Below the pieces are notes generated by a model, which did not search any database, was not told where the DNA came from, and worked only from the letters and a program-made list of their open reading frames with translations. The translations under genes and the position numbers were made by a program. This document shows positions 32,165 to 43,846 of a stretch of 64,000 nt of DNA, piece by piece; positions within the stretch are counted from its first letter, which is position 1; each line of letters opens with the position of its first letter. Origin of the DNA: Anniella stebbinsi (Eukaryota; Chordata; Lepidosauria; Squamata; Anniellidae); NCBI GenBank assembly GCA_029215795.1, contig JARDYH010000001.1:13353501-13417500 (forward strand), in the 5' to 3' direction.

Positions 32165-33494
32165 CCATTGGGGAATCATATTATTATTCCATTGAACTAC
32201 AACCACCACGATCTCCTGCTAAAAAAGTATGTGGGCACTGTCTGCCAGGGGATTGTAGTTCAACCTCCATGATCCCAGAAAGAAACTGGGACCAAGTTCA
32301 GTATCAAAATATGTGGGTGGTGGGAGTGTCATAGAGGAATCTCCTTATTCAAGGGATTTGCTTCTGCTACCTTCTACCTATTTGTGGATTCTAGTCTGAA
32401 GTGAGTCTCTCTCTTTCTCTCTCTCTCTCAGGGATATGGTAGCAGTAAGAGAAGGAAATCATGTCTTTTCAAGAAGTCAAATAGTACACTCAGATGGTCT
32501 TGCCCAATTCACTGAGTGCTCACCCATCTGTCTGTTGGGCTAGACAGACTAGTAAGGCTTTATATAAGGCAGATCCATATCAGCTCTAATCTTCCTTCCT
32601 TCCCTTCTCTGTCTCAGAATTTAGATTGTAGACTTCTCAGCTCCTCAGGGCAGGGACCCATTTATTTCATTCTGCTTCGCTTGTTTTATTCCATAAACCG
32701 TCATGCACTTTGATGGTTCTATATAAATAATACAATCCCCCCCCACACACACACATTAATACAAGGAGAAAGATCCCTGCTACCCAGCAAAAGAAATCCT
32801 TCTACACCAGCCTTTGCTCACTTTAATTATAATTAGGGCCTGGTAATGGGATGGCCACAGAGAAAACACAACTGCAATACATGCCGGTGGCACTAATGAT
32901 GAAGTGTGGGAGGCAAATTAGACTTATATATCAATTAAGCCCATTAATATCACACCAATCTACCGTGCCTTCCAGCCTATAGAAAATCAAATTGAAAGAA
33001 TCACAGAGACACATTCAAAGCTTTATGTGCTCATGCAGAAAGCTGAGAAGGAGAAAAATGGTCAACGGAGAAGTTAATTTAGTGAACTGCAGCTATTCTT
33101 CTGAAGGCGGACCAAGGCAGTATCTGAGGAGTATCCTACCACCCGTATGTGTGTGTGAGAGAGAGAAACAGAACTGAATCTCTGACAGCAAGGGCTTCCT
33201 TGAACATTACTCAGCTATTTTGCATGAGGATGAGCCTCCAAATGCCATGGTAGGCAAACTTCACACGCTAGCCTGTTCCATAGTGAAATGGTCTGACTAC
33301 CACCATATGTGGATAGAAATAGCCAAGCTACAGTTAGCCGTGCACAGAAACCTTGTTTGATTACTGCAATGTGTTACTACCTTTAAAAAATAATCTGGAA
33401 TCTTCAGCTTCAACAGAGGGAAATGTCAACATAGGGAAGCAAACATGTTAAGTGGGACAGACTGGTAATTAAAAGGGATTGTTAAAATTGTTAA
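32164..33494. other. unassigned DNA, one enhancer-like block
   Basis: The block 32815-32990 ('ctttaattataattagggcc', 'tatcaattaagcccatta') is rich in homeodomain-like TAATTA/ATTAAT cores and may be a conserved non-coding element. The rest shows nothing recognisable. Confidence 0.25.
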
Positions 33495-33621
33495 AGGGGA
33501 TAGGCCATGGCTCAGTGGTAGAGTGTGTGCTTTGCATGCAGAAGGTCACAGGTTCAATCCCCAGCTTCTCCAGATGGGGCTGGAAAAACTCTGAAATCCT
33601 GGAGAGCCACTGGAGAGGCAG
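33495..33621 (+). mobile_element. tRNA-derived SINE, 5' part, split by MITE-E
   Basis: An A-box-like 'tggctcagtggtagagtgtg' and a B-box 'ggttcaatcccc' are followed by 'ctccagatggggctgg' and 'cctggagagccactg'. The remainder continues at 34053-34125 after the MITE-E insertion. It is transcribed by RNA polymerase III when intact; this copy is interrupted. Confidence 0.75.
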
Positions 33622-34052
33622 GGCCTCTCTATGTAGGGGGAGGAGGAAGCGATCCCGGATTTACCTGCTTCCCCAACCTTCTAAACCGGAAGCGCGATGT
33701 CCCAGGATGAAAGAGACATCATGCCTGCCATTTTGTTTAATTTAAAGGAACAGGAGCCCTCGTCGCATGGCAGAGAAGGTAGGGAACCCCCCACGTCCCC
33801 TACCCTACCATCCTGGGGATGGCAGAATTGCTTCTCCCCCCACTCCCATGGGCACAGGGCCATCCCACACAGCATCGTGCCCATTTCACATCCTGGAATG
33901 GTGGGAAAACCAGGTAATCCACAATTTCTTCTATCCCGGGTTTTCCCCAGGGTCATCCCTGGGTCATCCCCGGTTGCCCCTGTTTATCATTTAGATGCAC
34001 AAGGAATGACCCAGGGATGATCCTGGGGGAAATCACTGGTGTAGACATGGCC
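33622..34052. mobile_element. MITE-E copy 2, inside SINE
   Basis: The left end 'ggcctctctatgtag' and right end GGTGTAGACATGGCC are imperfect inverted repeats. CAG lies directly before and, after one extra T, directly after. The phrase 'tttagatgcacaagg' near the right end corresponds in complement to 'gtgcatccaaatgg' of copy 1. The SINE is continuous across it once removed, so the insertion is well supported. Confidence 0.65.
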
Positions 34053-34125
34053 TCAGTGTCAGCAATATTGGGCTAGATGGATCCAGGATCTGACTCAGTA
34101 TAAGGGAGCTTCCTACATTCCTACA
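34053..34125 (+). mobile_element. tRNA-derived SINE, 3' part
   Basis: 'gggctagatggatccaggat', 'ctgactcagtataagggagc' and 'ttcctac' are the usual tail of this SINE. It completes 33495-33621. Confidence 0.75.
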
Positions 34126-34189
34126 TGTCCTTAAGCTGATTTGAACATATTCTGAACTTGATTCAAAGTGCTGGTATTCACTTTTAAAC

Positions 34190-34441
34190 CCTAAACAACA
34201 GTCTAGGCCAGGTTAACTGAAGGATTGTCTCTTTCCATATATACCTGTTTAGACCATGATATCAACTTCAGAGTCCCCCTTCTGGATGACCCTGCCGAAT
34301 GAGAAGAAGAAGGTAGCTACTAAGGATAGGGCCTTTTCAGCAGTGGCACCCCAGCTGTGCAATGCCCTTTCCAGAGAGGTTTGCTTTGGCACCAGCTAAA
34401 GACATGGATTTTCCCAGGCTTTTCTTCAGTTTGTTTTAAAG
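34190..34441 (+). mobile_element. L2-like LINE 3' part, first piece
   Basis: 'gggccttttcagcagtggca', 'ccagctgtgcaatgcccttt' and 'ccagagaggtttgctttggc' form the 'ctgtggaatgccct...gaggt' block found near the C-terminus and 3'UTR of L2/CR1-like LINEs. The element continues at 34761 after MITE-A copy 4. Confidence 0.6.
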
Positions 34442-34760
34442 TAGGCTGACCATCTGAAAAGGAGGACAGGGCTCATATAACTTTAACAGTTGTAGAGAAA
34501 AGGGAATTTCAACAGGTGTCATTTGTATGCAATTAGTTCCTGGTGAAATTCCCTCTTCATCACAACTGTTAAAGGTGCAGGCACTATACTAGAGTGACCA
34601 TATACAAAAGAAGGCAGGGCTCTGCAACTTTAACTGGTGTGATGAAGAGGGAATATCACCAGGGACTAATTGCATACAAATGACACCTGCTGAAATTCCC
34701 TTTTCTCTACAACTGTTAAAGTTATATGAGCCCTGTCCTCCTTTTCAGATGGTCAGCCTA
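34442..34760. mobile_element. MITE-A copy 4, inside LINE
   Basis: Ends TAGGCTGACCATCTG and its complement, 319 bp. Flanking tttaaag is repeated on both sides, 7 bp plus a likely 1-bp loss. It splits an L2-like LINE that reads through once it is removed. Confidence 0.85.
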
Positions 34761-34958
34761 TTTAAAGTGTGTGTCCTTTTTTAATGTGTTCCCCCTTTCT
34801 GCTGTTTTTATGCCAGATTTATTCTATATTAAACTTTTAAAGGTTTTATGTTATCTTTTTGTCATGTTAAAGTTTACTGGTTTAAATGCTGTGAACTTCC
34901 TAGGAGCTTTGGCTACTGGGCGATGTAGAAATTTAATGAATAAATAAATGGATAAATA
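34761..34958 (+). mobile_element. L2-like LINE 3' part, second piece
   Basis: A T-rich 3'UTR ends 'ctaggagctttggctactgg' and 'gcgatgtagaaatttaatga' followed by 'ataaataaatgg', the same type of ending as 37045-37090. Confidence 0.6.
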
Positions 34959-35004
34959 TTCTCAAACAACAGTGGTAAGGTGTGTGTACTAAGTTGATAG
35001 TGGA

Positions 35005-35324
35005 TAGGCTGACCATATGAAAAGGAGGACAGGGCTCATGTAACTTTAACAGTTGTAGACCAAAGGGAATTTCAGCCAGTGTCATTTGTATGCAATTAGT
35101 TCCTGGTGAAATTCCCTCTTCATCGCAACAGTTAAAGTTGCAGGGGCCCTGCCTTCTTTTGTATATGGTCACTCTAGTATAGTGCATGCGCCTTTAACAG
35201 TTGTGATGAAGAGAGAATTTCACCAGGAACTAATTGCATACAAATGACCCTGGCTGAAGTTCCCTTTTCTCTACAACTGTTAAAGCTACATGAGCCCTGT
35301 CCTCCTTTTCATAGGGTCAGCCTA
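35005..35324. mobile_element. MITE-A copy 5
   Basis: Ends TAGGCTGACCATATG and its complement, with a perfect 8-bp duplication atagtgga at 34997-35004 and 35325-35332. 320 bp. Confidence 0.9.
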
Positions 35325-35332
35325 ATAGTGGA

Positions 35333-36054
35333 TTGCTAATAGTTGCAGTAATGTGCTACAGCCATGCATACTTATTCACATCAAATCATGGCAGAACTTT
35401 AGAAAAAGGGTGTATATGTGCTGAGATAAGAAGAGAAAAACTCACCTTTTCTCTCTAGATTCTTAATAACGTAAGGTGCAGTCAAGCGAAACATTTCATA
35501 TCCTTTGCTAAAATTTAAAAGGAAAAAAAAACTATCAAACTTCTTCAAGCCTTATCAAAACACTGCAGTACAAGCTGTGCAGGCAACTTACAATTTCAGC
35601 TCTGATTTAAGTGTGTGTGTGTGTGTGTGTGTGTGTTTAATCTGAATATTGAGGCCTATGATATACCATAAAAGAACAAATGTATGGTATCTTATTTGTA
35701 TGCTAACCTTCAAGAAGCAACACTTGGTCTAATTTAATATTGAAGCATGTTGCTTATACAGTTTGCCATTTTGTTGTTGAAGTAATAACTGTTTTATTTA
35801 TACAGAGCCCCCATGCCAATTGAGGCTTGAGGCAATTTACATTAACACACCGCATTAAATTTTCAGGCCAATCTTAACAAGGGAGAAAGGGGAGGGGAAA
35901 GGGGGGCAGAATACAGTTAGGGCAACCAACAAGGGACTTAAAAATAAAAATTAAATCTTGAGATATTTTTGTGTGTGTGAGGTAAAATGGGAGAAATAAA
36001 CTCATTAAATGCATTCCTTTGTCAGTTTGGCCACAAATTCAGTCTTGGGAGGGG
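35333..36054. other. unassigned DNA with (GT)n
   Basis: A GT run lies at 35611-35636. The part 35790-35940 ('tttatttatacagagccccc...caatttacattaacacacc') may be an old LINE fragment. No gene. Confidence 0.3.
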
Positions 36055-36062
36055 ATCTTGGG

Positions 36063-36382
36063 TAGGGTGACCAGATAAAATCCAGGTCAGGGCTCATGTA
36101 ACTTTAACAGTTGTAGAGAAAAGGAAATTTCAGCCAGTGTCATTTGTATGCAGTTAGTTCCTGGTGAAATTCCCTCTTCATCACAACAGTTAAAGGTGCA
36201 GGCACTATACTAGAGTGACCATATACAAAAGAAGGCAGGGCCCCTGCAACTTTAACTGTTGTGATGAAGAGGGAATATCACCAGAAACTAACTGCATACA
36301 AATGAAACTGGCTGAAATTCCCCTTTCTCTACAACTGTTAAAGTTACATGAGCCCTGACCTGGATTTTATCTGGTCACCCTA
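36063..36382. mobile_element. MITE-A copy 6, A2 subtype
   Basis: Ends TAGGGTGACCAGATAAAATC and its complement. Flanking atcttggg (36055-36062) and gtcttggg (36383-36390) match at 7 of 8. The A2 subtype has 'gataaaatccaggt' where A1 has 'tatgaaaaggagga'. The interior is shared. Confidence 0.9.
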
Positions 36383-36599
36383 GTCTTGGGCAAGATGGCC
36401 TCAACCTCCCCAAACTCCTCATCCTCACAACCCTTTTACATGCCTCTTCTTATGGACCCAATCAGAGAAGGAGTAAGCAGGGTTGAACATGCTGTTTGAG
36501 GTAAAAATCAAGATGGCACCCCCCTGTACAGAAGCCAAGTGGACAGGCAATAGATTTTTATTTCAACGTTGGCTATGGGACAGTGTTCTGTCATACCAA

Positions 36600-37094
36600 A
36601 CTGGAGTATGATATCTTAAAGTGCAGTCCATATGATATTCAGCTTACACGGCTTGGGACCACAATACCTGACAGAACGCCTCTCCCAACATGAACCTACC
36701 CATACACTACGCACAACATCTAAAGTCTTCCTCCGGTTGCCTACTCCAAGGGAAGCTCGGAGGATGGCAACAAGGAAGAGAGCCTTTTCTGTGGTCCCCC
36801 CCAATTATGGAACGATCTCCCCAATGAGGCTCGCCTGGTGCCAACATTGTTATATTTTCAGCGCCAGGTCAAGACCTTTCTCTTCTCCCAAGCATTTAAC
36901 AGCATATGTTGAGGTGTGTGTGCTTTTACCCAGAAGAGTTGTTTTTAAATGGATACTGTATGTAATCTGGTTTTATGCTTTCTATAGTAGGGAATTTTGT
37001 ATATCGGTTTTTAATGTACAGTGTTTTTAATCTTTGCAAACTGCCCAGAGAGCTTTGGCTATTTGGCAGTATATAAATGTAAAAAATAATTGCA
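36600..37094 (+). mobile_element. L2-like LINE 3' end
   Basis: 'gaagagagccttttctgtgg', 'ccaattatggaacgatctcc', 'tcaagacctttctcttctcc' and the end 'aactgcccagagagctttgg', 'atttggcagtatataaatg' form the C-terminal/3'UTR block of L2/CR1-like LINEs. The 132-codon frame at 36632-37030 covers part of it but is not a complete protein. The copy is 5'-truncated. Confidence 0.65.
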
Positions 37095-37439
37095 GGCGGA
37101 AGGGGGAAATAACGAGACAGGCCACATTTATTGAAGATCTGCAAAGGGAAACTGGGCGGGCCCTAAACTACGCCAGCAACTACCTAGGCATTTTATATAG
37201 GGCAAAGCATTCTATGTCTGGCGAGCGGCGTCAGATGATCACCATACCCAGGCCATACCCCTTTTGGGGAGGGTACCAGACCCATGCCACTCACCCCCCG
37301 GGCCTCATAACACCAGTTGGAGTGACGAGAGTCGGCCTAACAGGTGGCCTTATCCCCCCCACTGGGGCCGCGGAACCCTCAATGGAAGGCCCCACATATC
37401 ACCTGTCACCAAACAACAGTGCCACAGAATGATCACCAT

Positions 37440-38326
37440 TAGGGATGTGCACTGGATCGGATCCGATCCACGATCCGAATCTGATACAGGGGGAAATCAG
37501 ATAAATTATCCAATTTTCGATCTCACTGCTGGATCAGCCAATCCAATCCGATCTGATCCGGAAAGGTTCCGATCTGGTTCGGATGGATTGGCGGATCAGC
37601 GGGCGCCCACTGGCGCCCGCTGCCACTTCCATTGGCAGGCGCCAGTGGGCGCCCGCCGATGGAAGCGGACAACGGGGGCAGGGGGCGGCGGACGGGAGCA
37701 GACGGGCAGCAAAGGTAACAGGGGACAGGGGGAAGGGGGGCGTGGCACGCTTACCTTTCCTGGCCGTCCGCTCCAGTCTGCCGCCGGCTGCTACTGAGAG
37801 CGGGCTTCGCAGCCTGCTCAAGAGTAGCGCACCAGGTGATGACATCACCTGGCGCACTACTCTGGAGCAGGCCACGAAGCCCACTCACAGTAGTAGCCGG
37901 CGGCAGACGGGAGCAGACGGCTAGGAAAGGTAAGCAGGAGTCAGAGGGGAGGGGGTTTACCCCCCCAGGGCTGTCCGCTTCCACCCACTGGCGCCTGCGC
38001 CAGAGGATGGAAGCGGACGGCCCCGGGGGGGTAAGGAGCACAGAGGAGGGGGCTTACCTGCCGGGGCCGTCCACAGCAGATGGCCCTGGGGGGAGGGAGT
38101 TAGGCCCCCCTCACCCCCCCGCCGCCAGTTTTTCCTCATAGACTTGCATAGACTTTTTCTATGGTGGAAAAAAATGGCGGCCGATCCAAAAAGTTCAGAT
38201 TTTTGGATCAGGATCGGACTCGATCCAGTCCGGGGGGCCTCCGATTTTGTCCAATCCAATCCATGACAAAATTGGAGGTCCCAATCCGGGTCCCGATCCG
38301 ATCCGGGGGGTCCATGCACACCCCTA
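37440..38326. mobile_element. GATCC-ended hAT element 2, 887 bp
   Basis: It starts TAGGGATGTGCACTGGATCG and ends TCCATGCACACCCCTA, with a perfect 8-bp duplication atcaccat at 37432-37439 and 38327-38334. The subterminal GATCC/GGATC motifs match those of 2149-5465, but the interior is different: GC-rich, with an imperfect palindrome centred near 37842. The 116-177 codon frames in this interior are by-products of GC-rich DNA and have no domains. Confidence 0.85.
37750..37935. repeat. GC-rich imperfect palindrome in hAT element 2
   Basis: 'gcgcaccaggtgat' and 'atcacctggcgc' face each other around 37842. Outward, 'gtccgctccagtctgccgcc' pairs with 'ggcggcagacgggagcagac'. It is an internal hairpin, separate from the terminal repeats. 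Confidence 0.7.
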
Positions 38327-38739
38327 ATCACCATCCCTTTCCTCTAAGCATGCACACCCTAACAGCCTAAGCCAAATGTGACCAAATTAACCAAGATCAG
38401 CATATTATAATTCCTAAGATACTCTCTCCCCACTTACAGTGTGAAGTAAGCGGGGGGGGGGGGGAACCTAGCCCAGGCCAATCAGACTATGTGCCAAAAA
38501 TCCCTACTCGGCCCCCAATAGGGCAACCAGTTAAACCCACACTGCATACAGGGAGAGAGGGAGGAAACCACGCTTCGAAGAGCCTGGAAGGCTGGGAGCA
38601 GCTGCCTTAAATACGTGCAGCCACCCAGCCTCCGGCTCAGTGGCGCCAAAAATATCCCAATGGGGAGAGAGCACATCTCTACTCCCCCCTCCTGAAATTA
38701 CCTCCCCGCGGCCAGTGCCAGGACGCAGGGGAAGGGCAA

Positions 38740-38741
38740 TA

Positions 38742-38780
<39 letters not shown>

Positions 38781-38868
38781 TTAATTGTTTATCCACCAGC
38801 TTCTCCTATAGCATCCACTGCCTGAGGCAGCTACCTCACCCTGCCTAAAGGAAGGACCAGCCCTGTAA
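38740..38868. repeat. (TAA)n microsatellite and hAT-like fragment
   Basis: A TAA run at 38740-38781 precedes 'gcctgaggcagctacctcac' and 'ggaccagccctg', which resembles one end of a CAGGGC-type hAT element. The related phrase 'cacctgaggtgggcacctca' occurs at 46161-46180. Confidence 0.5.
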
Positions 38869-39440
38869 ACAAGCCACGTTCAAGGTTATTGTTCCTTCTC
38901 CTGACAGTTCCAACCTGTTGGAGGCACCTGGGGAAGTGCCATAGAAAAAGACCTTAACAAGGATTAGGGAATGCAAACATGCCATGTTCGAGTTCATTGA
39001 GGTTCTCTGAAGTTTTCCTTTAAACTAATTTCCTAAATAGGAAAAATGCATATGTTTTGAAAGGGAAAAATAAGAATTTTAAAAACTGAGTTGTTTTACC
39101 TAAGTGTAAAAATATGTATTTCTTTGGGGGCATCGTTTGGTTTTTTGTGGTGGTTTTTTTTGTGGTTCTTGTGTGTTGTCATTGCTGTTTTTTAAGCGCA
39201 TAGGCTAAAGCATGAAAATGTGAATTGGGGGGGGGGAGATCTGTGCAAACCCCCAAAAACCCAAACAAACCATAGTTTGAGAAGGGCACATGTGCTCAAG
39301 GCCACACTTCTGACCACAAATACAAGTTTGGGAAATTACGAAACATTTCCAAGAGTAGGATTCCATGATTTGGGAACTGGAGCAAAATTCTTATACATCC
39401 CTGCATACTCAAAACTTACTTCAGCCAGCCAAAACTAGGC
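38869..39440. other. possible old hAT element
   Basis: 'tagggaatgcaaacatgcca' near 38965 and 'cttatacatccctgca' near 39390 could be diverged hAT ends, but no target duplication was found. No gene. Confidence 0.3.
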
Positions 39441-39770
39441 TGACAACTGTTACCCAGAGGACCTTCTCTTCTGTCACCCTCAGATTCTGGAATGGCCCTG
39501 CCGGAGGAGATGCGTCAATTTAACTCTCTGTCCAAGTTTAAAACAGCTGTAAAGACTAGTCTGTTCTGGCAGGCCTATCCAGATGAATATTAACCCAAGA
39601 GCTTTAAGATGTCTTGATTGTTTTATATGCTATTTTAATTAATGTTATGTATTTGATCTATATTGTATTGTACTAATGTTGCTCCCTGCCTCGATCCAAA
39701 TGGAGAGGCGGGTAAGAAATAAAATTATTATTATTATTATTATTATTGTTGTTGTTGTTGTTGTTACATC
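39441..39770 (+). mobile_element. L2-like LINE 3' end with trinucleotide tail
   Basis: 'attctggaatggccctgccg', 'gaggagatgcgtcaatttaa', 'tctgttctggcaggcctatc', and the end 'ctgcctcgatccaaatggag' 'aggcgggtaagaaataaaa' then ATT/GTT repeats. This is the longest member of the family whose tails are at 7009 and 26700. Confidence 0.65.
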
Positions 39771-41038
39771 AGATCACATAGAAAATGGCCATGGTCTTTA
39801 AAACAACGTATGAAGCACTTTAACCAGTTAACAGTTTCTTCCACATGCAGTTCCTGATAGTTTGGAGTGGTTTGCACTGCAATCTATTGCATCAGTAATA
39901 GAGCCGCACCAGATACACAGGCAGGAGCGTAAGGCACAACCGATACCGTAGGCCATCTTGATCCTGTCCACACATGCCAGTAACTTCTGCTCTGTGTGCC
40001 GCAAGTGCTGTTCCACATGTATCCTGAACAAGACTAGCCTTGCAATAGTGCACTGGCTTCTTTCATTCAGAAACTCAAATATCATTTTAGAATCATGCAT
40101 AGAGAACCCCCCCCCCATCTCATCACCCCCAGTTTCATTGTGCATCCCAGTAGGTGGGGTGCATTTCTCGAAACACCTAACCCCTTTTCTCTACCCGTAC
40201 ACATTAGACTCTCTTCAGGTTGGCTTACTCGCCTGACAACCCTATCGGAAAGCAAACAGGTGAATTCTCCTGAGTAATCAAAAGGCAGACAGAGGATCAG
40301 GAAAGGAGATGGCATCAGCAAGCTCAGGAGGGGAAAAAAAGGGAGAGATAGCAATTATGTATATTTCCGTAAGCCATCGTTTGTATTGCACACAGAGAGA
40401 AAATTGGAGGGGGTAATTCGGTTCCCTTAAAATATGCAAGCAAAGGAAAGCAAATAGAGAGGGCAGGCGGCTATTGATTGCCAGACAGCACTTTGCTGGA
40501 TTTGGAGATTACCAGGATGTGCCTGCACTGCCTGATAGGAGGCTGCGAGCAGAGAGCAGCTCAAAAATTGATGATCTACAAACAACAGGACTGAAGGGGC
40601 TTCGGGCAGGAAGAACTAAAAAACACCTGAGTAATCCTTGGGAAAGTTGTAAGACTAAGAAAGATGACAAAGACTTTGGGAGAACTTTGAATATCTAGGC
40701 AGAACGTCCCCCTCCCTCCCAGTACTGAATTAGTAATGGAAATTATCAGAGCTCAAGATGGACAGGAAATCCCACCCTCTGGCTTAGGAAAGTATGCGCG
40801 CACACACACAGACAGACACGATTCCAGATATGTTAGGGGCATTCGTTACGAAGGAAAAGGCTCAGGTCAGGCTCAAGTTCCATGTTGTAAAAGTGTGTGG
40901 CTCCGACTACAAGACGCTTGGAAATATATGCACTGGAACAAGCCAAAAGAAACATCCACAAATGGGGGGGGGGGGAATCAGAAATGAATGCGGCTGCCAG
41001 ACATGGAACAAAATGAAAAGAAACTAGTTCAAGGGCAC
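39771..41038. other. unassigned DNA
   Basis: No gene or defined repeat. Short C- and G-runs occur at about 40108 and 40964. Confidence 0.3.
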
Positions 41039-41619
41039 GAGCTCCATCACACCAGCGATTTAGTGCACTCTCACTATGCCTGGTGTGCGGATTTGCTGTG
41101 TGGTACTCAGAGGATGTCGTACCTGTCCTGCTGACCCTCCGCCTCTTCCCCAGCATTTTTTTAAAAAATCATGCAATGCCCGAATCTCTGCAGAGACAAG
41201 ATTATACTCCCTCAATACCCCCAAAGAGCCAGACTAAAGGCTCATTCCATTTTTGCCTGGCAGAAAGGCAGTCTGGTTGAGGTACTCATCTGGCAGGACC
41301 TGACTGGAGGGAGAAAGAGAAGGGGTGGGGTGGAGTGGAAGAGCAAATGAGTGAAAGAGTGAAAGAGCATCTATTCAGGTGAGAGGGATCATAAGATTGA
41401 CGGGCTCCTGCATCAGAGGTAAAAAACAACAACCACGGAGGCAAACTAGGGGGGGAAATTAAGTGTGATGGAGGTCTTAACATTCTAGGAAAAAACAGAA
41501 AATGCTGGGGAAGAGGCGGGGTGTCAGCAGGACAGGCATGACATCATATGAGCCCCATGCTGCAAATCCACACACCAGGTATGGCGAGAGTGCACTCAAT
41601 CGCTGGTGTGATGGAGCTC
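41039..41619. mobile_element. MITE-F copy 2 with ~123-bp TIRs
   Basis: The arm 41039-41161 starts GAGCTCCATCACACCAGCGA and is matched in inverted form by 41497-41619, with a modest number of mismatches. The middle (41165-41490) is the reverse complement of the first part of copy 1 at 11113-11480. No flanking duplication is evident. Long TIRs with a unique middle suggest a non-autonomous DNA transposon of unknown superfamily. Confidence 0.7.
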
Positions 41620-43401
41620 TACGTCTCATCCTTAGTGTTGTCTTCTCCAAGTGGAACCATCTCCCCAAGCTCTTAGTCCTCCTGCTACCCATGGCCCTTG
41701 TGAATTAAGAAGCTGGGGGTTAAAACTGGGACCTTATGCATGCCAATCGTCTGTTTCACTATTGGACTATGGTTCTTCCACAAAGCATGGAATGAGAAGA
41801 ATGGTGTTATTGCCTTCATGCCTCAATTGTGACATTTCCAGAGGCAGCTGGCAGGCTACAGATGGAAATATAATACTGCTGGAATAGATTGAACTTTGGT
41901 GTTGTATAACGTTGTCAAGGTTCATAATTCCCTACTTCGGAATGCAAACCTCATTGACTGATAATGGCCACTTCCAATCGAAGGCAAAAAGGACAAACAC
42001 ATAGCCCTTCTCTGGCTCAGACTGTAATCCACTTGCCTAGCTTTGGCAGTTTGCCTGGAATGCTGGGATACCAGTGTCCCAAGTGGTCTGGGAAATGTAG
42101 ACAGGGTGAAATGTCCTTGGTGGGATGAAGAGGTCCTAAATAGGCCCAGAAATAACAAATTTCTGGCTTTTGCATAAAAAAAAAGTCACTGAGTTAGCTG
42201 AATCGAATTACAAATCAAGACCAGAGGTTTTCCCAATACTATTTTGGTCCAATCCAGCAGGTCTCTTGTTACTCTTCCGAACATCAAGTTATCATTTAAT
42301 TACAAATGAAACTGGTGTCCTTCAAATGCATGTGTATGTAAATTCTTGGTTGGCTATCTAAGTATGGAAAGCAAGGCAATTTGACTCTCTTTTATATATT
42401 ACAGAGAAAGTATCTGATAGATACTGTTTGATAGAATGATTGTTCCCCATTTCTCTCCTCCTTTTAACATGGACAACTAGTGTTCAGCTCAATTTGCCAG
42501 GGATTATTAGATATATTTTTAAGGAATTCAGTCACCTTACCTTGCACAAAAAAGCCCTGAAGGAAAATAAAATTCATATTATTGCATATTTAAGTGATGA
42601 CTACTGTTATGCACAGATTAGAACATAATGTGCTATAGGAAATAATTCATCCAGGTGCCCTGCAGTCCTTATGTTGGAACAAGATGATCTACAATTAATA
42701 TAGAAAAAGACTGGGATAGTTAAAGTGTTTAGCTGTATCTTCACAAGTGTGTGTGTGTGTATTCTAGAACTCATTCATGTGCAAAATGCTTTTGTGATTC
42801 TTGTCTTATTCAGCTTCCCACCATCCCTGCAAAGATGTTTGGTCATTGTCCCTTTTCAGACAACAGTGTATAGTGACTGAACATCTAGCAGGATCATAGT
42901 AGCAAGCCCAACCTGACCTATGTCCATCTAGGGTTCTATTTGTATAGACTGTACATAGCCATAGTTTGGGAGAAGGAAGCATGCAAGTACAGGGCTCATG
43001 CTTGTGGCAACAAACCATAGTGTGATGTTTAATCTGGTTCAATATATATGGGGGAGGGGGTAACTGATCAAAAGGCACCCAGGCCTGATTCCAGCCCTGG
43101 TCTAGTTGCCATCAAGACTAGTAGCCACTGATAGCCTTATCCTCCAGGAATTTGATTCCATCCCCAATTAAATGCTGCCTGGTGGGTCCCTTCCTGTATG
43201 AGCGAGGCCTCCTCAAAGGCAATTTTGTTCATAGACTTGACAGGAAGCAGTAAATGTGCAATCTGGGTACCCCACCATTCTAATTACCTGCAATGCTCCT
43301 AATATAGCAGCACTCCACAGCACTGCAGGACGTGGTAGGCAGAAAATGGTAGACAGCTTCTGAGCCCAGTGGCCAGTCTAGGGACAGCATGAGCAATGGA
43401 C
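41620..43401. other. unassigned DNA
   Basis: Mostly AT-rich unique-looking DNA. The part 42049-42160 ('aatgctgggataccagtgtc') may be a worn piece of MITE-H. No gene is supported. Confidence 0.3.
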
Positions 43402-43409
43402 CCTACTGG

Positions 43410-43729
43410 TAGGGTGACCAGATAAAATCCAAGTCAGGGCTCCTGTAACTTTAACAGTTGTAGAGAAAAGGGAATTTCAGCCAGTGTCATTTGTATGCAA
43501 TTAGTTCCTGGTGAAATTCCCTCTTCATCACAACAGTTAAAGGTGCAGGCACTATACTAGAGTGACCATATACAAAAGAAGGCAGGGCCCCTGCAACTTT
43601 AACTGTTCTGATGAAGAGGGAATTTCACCAGGAACTAATTGCATACAAATGACACTGTCTGAAATTCCCTTTTCTCTACAACTGTTAAAGTTACATGAGC
43701 CCTGACCTGGATTTTATCTGGTCAGCCTA
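43410..43729. mobile_element. MITE-A copy 7, A2 subtype
   Basis: Ends TAGGGTGACCAGATAAAATC and complement, with a perfect 8-bp duplication cctactgg at 43402-43409 and 43730-43737. 320 bp. Confidence 0.9.
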
Positions 43730-43846
43730 CCTACTGGAGCCATGACAGCTGCCTGAAGATGCCAGGTATGGACACTGGCTCCGAATGGCTTGTCTCTTTT
43801 GGACCTTTGAAATTTGCACTGCAGTTGGTGATGGTGAGCATTATAC

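Larger units (their letters stand above)
37095..38733 (-). mobile_element. LTR copy 2, split by GATCC hAT element
   Basis: On the minus strand it has a TATA-like GTATTTAA (38607-38614), a mid-part with 'cactggg' and 'ggcctccgtgg'-like blocks shared with 21579-22497, an AATAAA at 37128-37133 and an end near 'cgttatttcccccttccgcc'. These are U3-R-U5 features. Removing the 887-bp hAT insertion leaves about 740 bp, the same size as 48412-49192. No retroviral or Gypsy coding region adjoins, so it is a solo LTR or fragment. Class (Gypsy or ERV) is not determinable here. Confidence 0.65.

Noticed and set aside
33495..33560. tRNA gene candidate from A- and B-box-like sequence
   Set aside because: The cloverleaf is not complete and the sequence continues as a typical SINE body.
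37264..37797. 177-codon open frame, the longest in the window
   Set aside because: It runs from an LTR across a hAT target duplication into GC-rich transposon DNA. The Gly/Arg-rich product reflects base composition.
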